A stretch of DNA of 64,000 nucleotides from Oscheius sp. JU75 (lineage: Eukaryota > Nematoda > Chromadorea > Rhabditida > Rhabditidae): positions 7,316,001-7,380,000 of the forward strand of contig JASJZC010000006.1 in the NCBI GenBank assembly GCA_037178855.1, in the 5' to 3' direction. Below are positions 45,026-56,769 of this stretch, piece after piece. Under the pieces are notes generated by a model. It had not been told where the DNA came from. It did no database searches and saw only the letters and a list, made by a program, of their open reading frames with translations. A program made the position numbers and the translations under genes. Position 1 is the first letter of the stretch, and every line of letters begins with the position of its first letter.

Positions 45026-47803
45026 TCAACATCCGAATTTGGCTCGAATCGTACCGTCGAGAGGAAAAGGCGGTCCGTGTCCTGGGACGATCCATCTCCA
45101 TTGGCCGCAGGCTAATCTACGTCTGGATTCCGACTGTTGGTTCTCGTTTGCACTCAACGGCTTCCACATCATCTGGTAGTCGATGTCCTCTTTCCTCAAG
45201 AAGGTATCACCTGAATCATGTGTGCGCTTTTTTCAGTTTCTCCCGAAGAATTCCAGAACAAGAAACCTGTTGGCACTTGCCTGAGATTGCCACACTGCCC
45301 AGATTAGCTTCATCCTTGATTATGACGGCCAGGTCGTCCGAAGAGTGACCGGGAGTCTTCAAGAGATAGACGTTCTCTGTCAACTGGTGGCGATCTCCCT
45401 GCAAGACTGTATACTAACAGTTTTAAAGGCTGCGCAAAATGTTTTTATGTTATAAGCATTAAAGAAAAATTAAAAATAGTCGCAGGGATTAAATGTAACC
45501 ATATTATATGTAGTCTTAGAACTCAGCATCTCTTCATCGGAGTCGAACCACCGACTTCCATCTTGAACTTCATTTCAGTGCTTTATCAGTCGCTGAATAA
45601 GCACTACACCAACAGTGCGTCCCGGCGTGAGATCCACTGTTTCATTAACCTACAGCGCAAATACATATCTTTTAGCATCAAACAGAATGGCGAACAGTAA
45701 AAAAGAACAGTAGGGCACTTCATTTTTGTGTTAATAGCAAAAAAAAAACATTCGGGCTCAGAACGTTCTTGTAAGTAACCACTGTTCTTTTCTGTGGTCT
45801 CCTTTACAATTGGCAAAAGACGTCTGTCTGCGACTCATGTCGACTCTAATCTGGAATAACACTTGACAATATTTGTAGCCTTTCCTGTCAAGTGTTACCC
45901 CAGATTAGTGTTGAAAAGACTATTTTGAAGAGTCGAACAGTTCAAGATACAAAACGAACACTGCGTCGCTCCACCAGGAGAGTAAGCGACTGGTACCTTT
46001 TTTTTTAAAATTTTCTCTTTACAGCCTACCACTTCTTTTTTTGTTAGTCAATGCAAATTGATTTTAATGTTCTACCAGCTAGACTTCCCTCTGCCCAGAG
46101 GGAAGTCTAGCTACAATGCAAACGGGGTGCATGTCACTTTGTATTGTAAGAATCCGGTCGCTTTACGACATACCCTTTAAGACATACCTCAAAGAGACCA
46201 GACAGGTTGAACTTGGACTGATAGTGCTGGTACCAACCCTAAGCTTGAGTAAATGATGGTGAAAGGAACAGGCTTACCTGGTAGTGAACAGCATCAGGAA
46301 AATCTCGAACTCCACCATTATGATCCAAATGGCCGTGCGTCGAGACGACAATATGAATGTGGGGAGGAGCAAGTCCCATTGAACTCAGCTCTAAACTTGA
46401 TCAAATCTGGAACCCAGTTCAGCTCACTGCTCAGCAGTATGGTTCTTCCATTGATGTCCGTCCCCATTCCCGTGTCTACCAGAATGTTCTTGTCACCATC
46501 TTGAATCAGACTAATAGTCGCGATAAACTCATACTGTCCGTCCTTTGTCTGTTCCGCAGTGCCCTGAACAAATTGAAGTTACTCAATGAATAAACAGTTA
46601 ACATTTCGAATAATTGTCAGCTTCGGTCTCGGTGGCAGTTTTTGATGAATCGGTCGACGACTATCTTTCGTCTTCTGTATCAATGACATGATTTCTGTCA
46701 ACTGGTGGCTCAGACTCTGGATCTTGGCCTCGTATTCTTCCTTTGAAAGATCTGAATCCTAAGTCTTTATCGAAATTTACTCATACTGTCCATGTCTTCT
46801 GGTTTGGGTGATTGTGTCGTTGATGGAGGACGAATAACTTTCTCCTCCAGAGATTCTCTGATCGGCATCGATTCCCATTCTCCACCAGCCCCGGCTGTCT
46901 CGTGTGTCTCCTGTTTCAAAATCTCGTGTCGTCGGTCAAGGAAGCTCTGAAACAGAGCAGCCATTTCCTTGAAGGTTTGTTTTGTTGGCTCTTCCTGTAA
47001 AGATATCTCATGAAACCAAAAACTGATTATACTTTTTCAGCTTTGGCGGGTCGTCTTTTTTTTCTCCGGCGGTCTCGTCGGTAGCTGCCTGACAGTCGGA
47101 ACCGAGTTCTGAAACTGTTTCCTTGCCTAGATTCCTCTTCTACTGACCGTCTTCTTGGTAATTCTAGCCGCTTCCGGATTCATCTTGGCCAAAAAGGCGG
47201 GGGGGAGCAATGATGCTTGTCGGAATGATGTTTTTGCTGAATCCCCGTGGAGCCGGTGGTGCTGCATTCACCTAGACTAACGTAATCAAATTGCATGCAG
47301 CAGATAGCCAACAATTCCACCCTGATCCATGGTCATCGGATCCATCAGATTCAACATATCCGAGTCGTTATCATCTGTCGAAGCTAACAGCTCTACCGGA
47401 AATCGCGAAACACTTCCACGACCCTAAGGATGGGCAGTGAATGAATCGTCAAGAGTCCTCACCTTTCCACGAACAAAATCGCGCAACTGTTTCAGCTCCC
47501 AGTCGTCGAGTTCTCGAAGTACCTCGGCGTCCAGTACTGGAAAAAAAGAACTTTTTCTGGGATGGGGAAATTCTTGCTCCTTGCTAAAACTGCGCACCGA
47601 TTCAAAAACATGAGTATCGATACGCAAGTTTTCTCAAAAAAAAAAATCTCCAGGACGAATCTAACAGTTTAGAGTTGGCTCGTTTCCTTCTGAGCACGGT
47701 ATTTTCCCACCCAGCCTTCAAACTCACAGTATCGTTGACGGATAGCTCGACTGTCAGCCAATCCAAATACGAGAGCAAAGTACAAAGAAAGTAGCGGAAA
47801 CAT
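45026..47803 (-). CDS. swip-10: SWIP-10/MBLAC1-type metallo-beta-lactamase-domain protein, with apparent one-base breaks
   Basis: Twelve exons (47803-47728, 47536-47463, 47423-47313, 47271-47148, 47108-47033, 46994-46787, 46751-46603, 46563-46428, 46390-46278, 46226-46188, 45398-45281, 45210-45026). The N-terminus 'MFPLLSLYFALVFGLADSRA' is a signal peptide. A 230-residue linker precedes the hydrolase domain, which has 'NILVDTGMG', the zinc motif 'STHGHLDHNGG' (HxHxDH), 'LLKTPGHSSDD' and the MBLAC1 C-terminal 'VPGHGPPF'. C. elegans SWIP-10 acts in glia to restrain dopamine neuron excitability. Exons 4 and 5 are each one base too long to keep frame: G7 at 47199-47205 and T8 at 47056-47063 sit where the frame shifts. 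The length, about 468 aa if each run were one shorter, fits SWIP-10. The 45211-45280 intron is GC-AG. Confidence 0.85.
45532..45601 (-). pseudogene. tRNA-like fragment in a swip-10 intron
   Basis: On the minus strand, CTTATTC and GATGAAG can pair at five of seven positions as an acceptor stem. An A-box-like 'AGCGACTGATAAAGCAC' and a B-box-like 'GGTTCGACTCC' are spaced as in a tRNA. The T-arm stem is poor. A decayed tRNA copy in the same orientation as the host gene. Confidence 0.5.
45838..45916. ncRNA. microRNA-like hairpin in a swip-10 intron (candidate)
   Basis: Arm 45846-45868 (CTAATCTGGAATAACACTTG + ACA) and arm 45886-45908 (TGTCAAGTGTTACCCCAGAT + TAG) are complementary at 21 of 23 positions, with a 17-base loop. 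After one mismatch the stem extends by about five further pairs. Arm length, loop size and two central mismatches are what a pre-miRNA looks like. I do not recognise the sequence as a known family. A short inverted-repeat transposon remnant would look similar. Confidence 0.35.
46077..46112. repeat. Perfect 17-bp palindrome with 2-base loop
   Basis: AGCTAGACTTCCCTCTG, then CC, then its exact reverse complement CAGAGGGAAGTCTAGCT. It lies in the same intron as the miRNA-like hairpin and about 75 bp from the next swip-10 exon. Perfect long snapback sequences are rare by chance; function unknown. Confidence 0.95.
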
Positions 47804-48036
47804 CAGGTAAGACGTAGTTGGATGGGCATTCTAATGAGGTAAAGGCGGCGAGTGTGCGTGTGCGACCTCCGTCTCGGCCTAATTGTGGAGGCTGCGATTA
47901 CCGCCTCGGACAACCGGACCAGAGAGACAGCTCACTTCAATTTCCCGTTTTCATTCATCAAAGAAAAGACTCGTGTACGCGGGTCAAGTTGTTTATTACG
48001 CAAGCTGAGATCTCGTTTTCCTCTTCGAGGACTTTT

Positions 48037-48601
48037 TCAGTAGAACTCCTCCTCTTCACCGGCATGAATTGGAGGACTCTTAGTCAGAGGAGCCATGACT
48101 TTACGGCCATACCGATGTGAAAACGTGGCCAGCAGCATAGACCATTTGGCGAGCATGAAGCACCAGACCGATGTAATCCAGAGATTCTCTCCCATAAGAC
48201 CTAGAAACCGGAAAGAGTCAAGCGATGTCAAGAGCGTTACGAACCTTTAGTACTTAGAGTCTGATGCATGAGACCGGCTGCGATGAGACAGCCAGTCATT
48301 CCTCCAATGGCGAGGAGAGAGACGATGGCATCTAAACAACCACAATGCAAGAGAAAAACAGGTTGAAAGACTCACTAAAGTAGGTGATCCATTCGAACTT
48401 GCTCTGCGACCAGGTCAGAATCTTGTTGTTCTTGTAGGCGAGATGAAGATGGAAGAGCCAGATGGCAAAGACACCCGAGACGATAGCCAGAATAGTAGCT
48501 GACCAATTCTGATACTGAGCAGCGAAGACGACAGCAGCCGAGAGACCCGCAAAAATGCCCAAACCGGCTATCCAAAGCTGAACCTTGACGCTGTGACACA
48601 T
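48037..48601 (-). CDS. HRG-1-type heme transporter, 158 aa
   Basis: Exons 48601-48376, 48331-48245 and 48200-48037 sum to 477 nt. There are four hydrophobic spans: 'LWIAGLGIFAGLSAAVVFA', 'ATILAIVSGVFAIWLFHLHL', 'AIVSLLAIGGMTGCLIAAGL' and 'LWITSVWCFMLAKWSMLLAT'. The His in 'FHLHLAYKNN' after TM2 and the 'SVW.F...KW..LL..F.HRY' block in TM4 match the HRG-1/SLC48A1 family, whose His and FARKY-like residues ligate heme. Nematodes cannot make heme and use these proteins at the gut surface and in endolysosomes. The cytosolic tail ends in a run of Glu (GEEEEFY). A TTTTCCAG acceptor two bases before the ATG implies trans-splicing. Its stop is 234 bp upstream of the swip-10 ATG on the same strand. Confidence 0.85.
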
Positions 48602-48609
48602 GTCTGGAA

Positions 48610-49670
48610 AAGAACAGAATGGACCCAGTTGAACTGATTAAGACTAAGACTACTGGTGAGGATGAGATAAGAACCTCGGTTGTCCATGTAGGTCTCGGAA
48701 ACTTGTTCGATGATGTAGGCATGTCCTACGGATCCATCGTAACGAAATACTTGGTAGCCGGTCATTTTGGGGATAGGACTGACAAGAGGAAAGCAAAAGC
48801 AAAACGCCCACAAATGCACCCTTTTTGTCCGTCTTATCAGCTGACGGAGCCTTTGTTACATCACTAAAAGAGAGATGATTTCAGACAATTTATAAAGAAG
48901 TTCATGTGATGCGTGTGCTGTTTACCAACTTCTCAGAAATGAGCTCTTTATCTAGCTTCTACATTCAGTGGAGCAGCAGAATCCTCCAGAAGACTACCTA
49001 AGAGTTCCAAGAGAACGAGCCTAATGATGATGGTTAACTGGTCAACTAGGGACTGGCCAGAAGTCGCTCAACTAGATCATTTTCTTTGTCTCCATTTTCG
49101 GAAATCAGCAGACTTAATAGTTCGAAGGCTGCTGCTCCATTCAAGCTATTCAGAGTTCACCAGCCGTCTACAACGGCTTCGCCGTCCTTTAGTCTTGACT
49201 TGGCATTCATAACAGGCGGCTGCACCGCTTCTTCAATAGCCTAAGTTCCCAAGTTTCCTCAAAAGATGACTTGTCAACTTAATTCTTGACATGCACTATT
49301 ACTTGCCAACTTTTTCTCGTGACGATCGGACGAACACCATTGCGTTTTAGAAGTAGAGGGATTCTGTCAACTTCAATAGGCATACTCACTCGCAATGCTT
49401 ACCATCCACCCCACCATTTGTATCTACTCTCCCAGCTCACCATTCCAAAGTGTCTACACACCCATCTGTTTCCCACGTGCAACTTCCCGACCCGACCCGT
49501 TATCAGCTCGCTGTCACTCGATTTCATATGATGCAAAGGCGTGATAAGCCTGCTTTCTCCCCCCACAGAAGCCGAGTGTAGAAAAACAATTTTACTCTCT
49601 GTTACTACTGCTATCCATATCACAGAAAATGGTATCTCTAGCTTGAAAGAACGAAAATTATAAAGTGAAC
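48610..49670. other. Intergenic stretch
   Basis: About 1 kb between the coiled-coil gene and the heme transporter gene on the same strand. No coding, RNA or repeat feature that I can support. Confidence 0.4.
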
Positions 49671-49673
49671 TCG

Positions 49674-52600
49674 TTAGTGCGATTTGCCCCGACGGCGCAT
49701 GATATCCTCTTTTTGGTCCGACGAAAAGTCCAACATGGTCATGATAACCTGGAGATGTTCTTTCGAGTCGCCCTTGTTCAGCAGAAAGTAGTAGAAGGCG
49801 TCGTGGAGGAACTTGAGCACGACGCGGTCCTGCGAGACCTGTTCCATCTCCTTCTGCTCCTTCAGATCCATCCTGGCAGCCTGCTGACCCTTCTTGAACA
49901 TCACCAGATACATCTCTCGACGCTCCTCTTCCAGCTCACGAATCTTTCTCTCGTACATCTCGTTCTCCTGTCGACTCATCGTTAACTGCTCTTCCAGACG
50001 ATTGTGGACCGTGTTGATGCTGTGCTCTTCTTGGATCTTCTTCAACAAGAGCTCCACCTGCTCGCGCAAAGCGTCCTTCTCTTGCTCGAGACGATTCAGT
50101 CTATCTCGGTCGAGGCCACCTTGCTCCTTCTTCTCCAACTCAGCCAGAAGAGCCGCATTCTCTCGCATCAGACGACCGACTTTCTCGCGAAGTAAAATCA
50201 CTCGACTGTTACTTCTATCCTCTTCTGAGACATGTTCAGCCGGAATCAGCTGCTGGCCCGAAGTGGACGGCTCATGCCAAGACTGCGACATCAGACAGGG
50301 AGGAGGTCTGAAACGTGAAGATATTGGGGATCTGGGCATTGTAATAGTGCTGAAATCCAAAAGTAAACAATTCTGCTTACCAACTATTATCCAGAGTATT
50401 TATACGTAGCATATTCGCTACTTTCCAAATACAATACTTCCCCGAATTGATAAACCAAAAGGACTTACTTGCGAATGGTGAAACATTCAGCCGGCTGGTG
50501 AAGGGAAGTCATCGACGAGGACACACTGTGTGGAGCTGTGGCATAGACTGAGCTGCTCTTCTGTCTCTGACTTCTTCGCTGTTCCCTCGCTACAATTTCC
50601 TCCTTGGAAGAGGCCCGTCGTCGCTGCTGCTGGCGCTGTCTGTTCGTAGCCGACAGGGACCGTCTCGACTTATGTGGCTGTCCCTCTTCCACTGCCAGGT
50701 TCTTCATACTTGTCGATGCCGAGATGGTACAGGAGACCGATTCGCGATTCGAACCCTTATGGAAGACCATTGGACTCTCGTGCACGACCACTTCAGGCTG
50801 TTCGACGAGACGAACAGGTGTTTGATAGCGACCCAGGGAGTTGGTCTCACTTCGAATCGACTTGGGCGAAAAGTAGGCAGAAGAGATTGAACCGCGTACT
50901 CTTTCAGGCTGTCTGAAAGTTCTTGATTGGTTACCCCACTCATGGAATTAGCCTACCCTTGCTGACAGTAGGCCATCTCGAGTTCATATCTCGTCGCCGC
51001 CAACTGATACTTAAGTTCTTTCCTCTCCTCGATAGCCTTGGCATATCCTTTCCTCATACTGTTCAGCTCGCGGAACATCGTCCCGGCCTTGGTCTTCCAT
51101 CTGGTCGCCTCTTCTCGATCCATATCATATATCAGATCAACGACACTGCGACTTCTCGCCAGACGACCATCTCCGCCAGCCTCTCCAACGCCGGGTGTCA
51201 TCTCCGTTCTCCTCTCGCTTCGATAGACTTCCAACTCGGCTGTGGCATGGTTGAGGTCGGTCATGAGGCGATCGATTCGATTCTTCAGAGTGTCTCTCTC
51301 CTGTCGGGAACGACGCAGGTCACGTGCCAGAGACTCTCGCTCGTCCAGCTCCCAGTCCTCCATCACATTTTTCAAGATTTTCTGAAAGCAAACTGTCTTT
51401 TCGTGATTACAAAAAATATTACGCAACTTCAAGTTCATTTCAAAAAGGTCAAAGGATACTAAACTTGGGGACAAAAGGCCGGAACAGCCCTAACAGAATC
51501 CATCCAGGCCTTGAAAAAACCGAATGCACAGTGGCGTACTTTGAAGGATTCTATCAGAGTTATTACGGCAAACGAATTTTCTCAATTATATGTGTTCACA
51601 GCAGTTTGTTTAGTATTGACTCAAAACTAAAGAGAGAAGAACACTCGGTAGAAACATTACCCACTTTGTGTACCATCTATTGAGCACTTATGGTACAGTT
51701 TGGTTACTTTTTAGAGAGTTAAATCGATTCGGCCACACTCTGAAACAGAATCAACCTCCTCTTTTCCATTATCTCATAAAGCTAGAGCAAAGAAAAAGAC
51801 GGACCGATTGGAGCTGTTCCTCCTCAGCTGGCGTCGCTCGTCTGCTGGATAGCGTTGTGGCGACCACTGCCTTCGGAGCCTCTTCGTCGATTTGACTGAG
51901 GATCTGCTCGAGATCGGATTTCACCTGAAACGGGAGATGGTGAATGAAGAGATTTGAGGCAGTCCTACCACGTTGAGATCATCGGCAAGCGCACCGAAAG
52001 CAGGAGAAAGCTGGCTGCGATTGGAACGTCGACTGGCTGCTGAAGCAGCCGAGGCTGTACGGTGAAGTGACTCGCGAACACGCTCTAGCTCGCCAAGAAG
52101 ACGTGCATTCTCGGTCTTGAGACGAGAGATTTCCTCGTCCTCGTACAGCAGCTCGGGCTCACTCAGTGTCTTCCTTATCGTGTTCTTTTCCTCTTCATCT
52201 AGCACCGCTATGATCGGCAGATGCCTCTTCTTATCCGGACTGCCGCCACTACTCTTCTCCTCCTCCAATTGCTTCTGTAGCTCCTGGTTATCCTTCTCGA
52301 GATTGTGAATCCTCGACTTGAGCCATTTCTTTTCCGAATCGTAACGACACATCTCCTGATCGAGTTCCTTTTGAACATTCTCGAATTCCTTGGCCAACTG
52401 CTTGATTCGTTCACGTTCCTGCTGTACAAGGACGGCTTTTTCGTCTTCCGACTGTGACAGTTTTTCCCGCAGTTCGGCATTCTTGTTCTCCAACGACTCA
52501 ATCTTGATCACAGCCTCGCCGTCCGTCTCCTCTCTTCGACCATCAGCACTGGTTGGCCTCTCAACTACACAGGCAATCTTCTTCCGGACCTGGAGGCGAC

Positions 52601-55600
52601 GATCAGCCTGAATGAATGAAATGAATTGGATTTCATGAAGATTTACTTCCTATCAAACTACTTCGTTTCAATGGCCTTCTGCTATTCCGTCCTGGTCAAC
52701 TTATTATGTACTCTTTCTGTCTCTATCGAACATCTCTCATTGTCGACCTCTCTATCAATCTTACGTTGTCTTGTTCTGTTTCCTAGTCTCTCGCTCTCAA
52801 TCTGACTATCATACTTCACAGTCGGTCTCAATCTTTTCTCAGTCAGTTTCGTGTCATAGGACTAACAGAACCTTGAGTAGATGGTAGAACTCACCCTGTC
52901 CTGTATCGTGCTGATGAGTTTTTGCTGTAGCACATGGACCTGTCGTCTTGTCGTGGCCAGCTCTCCTTGACACAGCTTCAGTCTCTCTTCCGATTCGTCG
53001 AACAGCTCGCCTCTCTCGATCATCGTCGACTTGTTTTTGGCATTCGGTCGACAGGCCACGTACTTCGAGACGTTTTTCGGCTTGGCCTCGCATTCGACGT
53101 CCCGTCGAGACTTATTCATCTTGAAACAGTTGAATTCTTGCGCAAAGAGAGTGAAAGAAACCTTCCGAACGGTAGCAATTATTCTACTATACCAAAGGAG
53201 CAGATGATAGGCGACGCCCATGTCCCCAGTTAGTCGAATAATAAAGCTCACTTGTTGCAACTAATTGCCCAAAGGAAAAAGTTTTGTTAATTACCTGTGT
53301 GTTCAATAGAGCAACATGATCGATACTGCTTGTTAGTCGCTGCTCCAGATCGAGACGATCCAGTCGAGATTTTAGGCGGAGCTCCTCTTTTTCTCTGGTA
53401 AGCTGAAGGGCCTCGTTCTGAAGAAAAGGTTACTGAATGTCTAATGTAAGAGTCTACCTTAGCTCTTTCCAGTTGTCCGTCAAGACTTCGGACCTTATCT
53501 TTCCAGTACTCACTCTGTTCCCTGTACTTTTGCAAGGCCTCTTCCAGTGCTCCTTCCAACCCGTTCTCGTACTCTTCTTTTTGTTCTTTGAATCTCAGCT
53601 CCATATCCGACAGGTTCTAGGAAGGAATTTATATAAGAGACTGCTTAAAAACTACCTTGAGCAGCTCTTGGATTCTCGTCTCCAGAAGAGGAACACGTTC
53701 GGCGACAGCTCCCAGAGCGTATAGCGACTTTTTGTACTCTTCCCGCTCCTTCTGATGCTCGTCCAACTGTACTCTCTGGTCTCGACGAGTGTCTTCCAGC
53801 TGTTTCGTAAGCATTTCGAGCAGCTGGGTCTTGGTCAGAAGGATCTTCTCAATCTCTTCGAAGCGACCCTTCAAGTCAGAACGATTTGCAGTGTATTGGT
53901 TGTGCAGGTCCTAAGAACTTTATGAATAGAAAGGACCAATACGAACCTCGAGTTTTCTCTTGGTCGACTGGAACTCTGACTCGTGTTTGTCTAATTCTTG
54001 GTAGGTCATCTCGGTCTGAACTCTCTTTGAAAGCATCACAGAGTATCGGGGATCCGGAACGCCCTTGTGCCAACTGGAGGAAGTCTCGTCACTGACGACG
54101 AGATCGTGTTCCATCAACGTGTTCTGATAGACCTGCATTCTCTCCTCCATGTAGGCTATTGCCTTTTGCATAGTCTCTTTTTCTGCCTGTTGTCGACTGA
54201 TTGTGATTCCGCTGGCTGTCAGTTCGGCTCCTTTCTCTTCCGAATCTTTCTGACTCTCTTCGAGCTTCGCCGACAGACTTCGTCTAAGAAGGGTCTCATT
54301 TTTAGGTCTGTACTTCACTCACTTGTCGCCTTCCGTACTCTCCAAATCATTCCTTAGTGCCATTACATCCTCCTCCAGTTCCTGTACTCGTGTATTTCCT
54401 TCTTCCAAACTCAGTAGAAGCTGCTGATTCTCGTCTATCAGATTCTTCTTTCTCTCAATACAGAACGGATCCGAGCATTCTCCAGGTGTACCAGCTGCTA
54501 TCCTATCAACAATGTGGACAGGCTGCCTGAAACAACAGCTTCTACTTCCTTTAAAATGTATACTAACCCTATTTGTAGAAGATTGAGATTATCTGCAGAA
54601 GATTGTCGAGAAATCACAGGGATAAGAGGTGGCTAAAAAGGACAATGTAAAGAGGTGAACAAGAGACACGCATTCGAGAAAATACGTCGCCATAGTCTCT
54701 TAATCATTGCGGGCAAAAAAGCGGCTGGGAGACGAACCAATAGGCCATTTGGTGTGAGAAGCTGACTACGAAAGTACGAGATTCCATTTTTCTTTGTCTC
54801 AAATAGTGCTTAATTATTTGCAACTCTTTCGGAGTACTTCACTTGTATTAATTCCGACACTTGTTGCATCTTTTCTAGACGAGCTTTCTGGTTACAAAAG
54901 TTTCACAACAAAAAACCCACAGGATTTCCTCTTCTGTACGCCTCCAGTTCGAACTGTATCGACTCTCGTTCTCTCTGCATCTGCTGCTCGTTTTGGGAGG
55001 TCTTCAGCAGTTGATCCTTAATGACGAGCTCGAGTTGTGCAGCCTTCGTTCTCCAGATAAATGCCTCATTTTGATATGCTTGGATGTGATTCAAGGCTTC
55101 CTGACTCAGATACATAGGCTGTCCACTGATCTTGCTTTCCATCGATATGCTCATTGGCGAAGGCATGCCGAATATTGACACCCCCGTCTATACCTTGGTA
55201 GACGGCAAAAATGGTAAGTTACCGGATCAGGAAGGCTTCTAGCTGGCGAGAGAGGATTCGGTTCAGAAACGGACATGGTAGTTGATATCCTGGGAACTTG
55301 TGGTAGCATGCTCGGATCTGTCGGGGCCATTTCACCTGTGGCGTAGATCTCTTGGCTGGTCGACGGGACAGCATACTGAAAGATAGGTTATATGCATCGA
55401 CTCACTTACCTGAACAGAATCGGTCATAGTGGCCACCTCCGCTCTCGGTCGTCCCAAAATCTCTTCCAGCTCTTGTATTCTACCTGTCAATCGAGCGATC
55501 TCGTCTCTAAAATCCTTTTCAAACATGCTCAAAACCTTCCCAAACCTGGAGTTCATAGTCTCCTGAACGAGTTGATTGACCCGTATGTTGTGTTTCTTCT

Positions 55601-56764
55601 CCAGCTGCTTCTTCTCCTTCTCGTACTGTTCCTTGGCTTCTCGTTCTCGCTGCATCATCTTGTGACTATCAGCCAGGGCAGTCTGGACGTCATTGAGCAT
55701 CTCGATCTCCTTGATCCGCTCCCTCAACTCGACTAGATGTTTGTCTTTTTCGTCTCGTTCTGTCACGGCAGAGCGCAGTTCTTTCTTCAACTGATTCATT
55801 TCCTAAAAAATCAGATTTGACTCCAGTACAAAGAGTAAAGAACCTTGTTCCTTCGCTGAGTCGGAGTCAGATACTCCCCCAACTCTCCATTGTGATGAGC
55901 ATGATTGCATCCCTTCTTCTGACAATGAGGCACAAACCGCATATCCTTTCCCGTCCACCATCGTCCCACGATACTCGAGGCTGTGCTGCCGGTCGAGCTG
56001 GCTATACTCATCGCGTCGTCTCTTTCTTGCTCTGAAGACTCCTATACCGTCAATATACCATGCATACTCGATGTTTTCAAGGACAAGATAACATTTTTCA
56101 AATCTTCGATATCCTGCAAAGTTGTGGAACAGGGTAAGGGCTACAACTTTGTAGAAGGGGTGTAAAGTTCGAAAATATGCTCTTGATCCCGAAAACAGTG
56201 TTACTGCGACTCTGATCGAGAATACTCACCCTCCTCGTCTTTCAACTCCTCCCTCAGTTGAAGAGTTTTCAATTGGTGGTGCTGGAGCTCCTCACTGTCC
56301 TCTTCCGAGTCCAATATCGCCGTTTGTCTGACTGTAGGTGGTCGGATTCCCGACGGCTTTGGTCCACTACCGAGATCTTTGAAAATCTGCTCGGAGTCGG
56401 TGTTGTTCTCATCACTAGTGTCTCCGAATATCGCAACTATAATAGTGACTCGTGTATATGATTTCAATCCACTTACCAGCATTCTTCTCCCACCACGTGA
56501 CAGACAACTTAGGAATCCTCGACCCGGGATCGGCTATTCGATCTGGAGAGGCACGCGTCCCGGGCACAGGAATTAACTGAATTAATGTCACGTTCGGATT
56601 CGATTTCTCTTTACTGATGGTTTCCTCTCGATAGCTGTTGCTGTTTGTAATGATGGCCTTTTGAGAATTCCCTTCTTCGGCGCCTCAGAAGTGGGAGCAG
56701 AGCCGGATCGAGTGAGGCTGACATTAGAGGGACCCGGCTGCTCGTCAGACGGCTCGTCTGACAT
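49674..56764 (-). CDS. Long coiled-coil protein with syntaphilin-like N-terminal block and GRIP-like C-terminus
   Basis: At least 16 minus-strand exons encode about 1,500 residues. The start 'MSDEPSDEQPGPSNV' follows an acceptor. The N-terminal part is Ser/Pro-rich and disordered. 'HNGELGEYLTPTQRRNKEMN' then 'KKELRSAVTERDEKDKHLVE' parallels the syntaphilin/syntabulin block 'EQYLTPLQQKE'. Long heptad coiled coils follow with only short breaks ('REREAKEQYEKEKKQLEKKH', 'EEISRLKTENARLLGELERV'). The C-terminus 'VVLKFLHDAFYYFLLNKGDS' then 'LQVIMTMLDFSSDQKEDIM' resembles a GRIP/GRAB small-GTPase-binding domain. I infer a tethering or organelle-anchoring protein (Golgi or axonal mitochondria). It may be two genes: the exon opening 'MNKSRRDVECEAKP' at 53118 could be a separate start, though phases join. 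Confidence 0.75.
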
Positions 56765-56769
56765 TTCTC

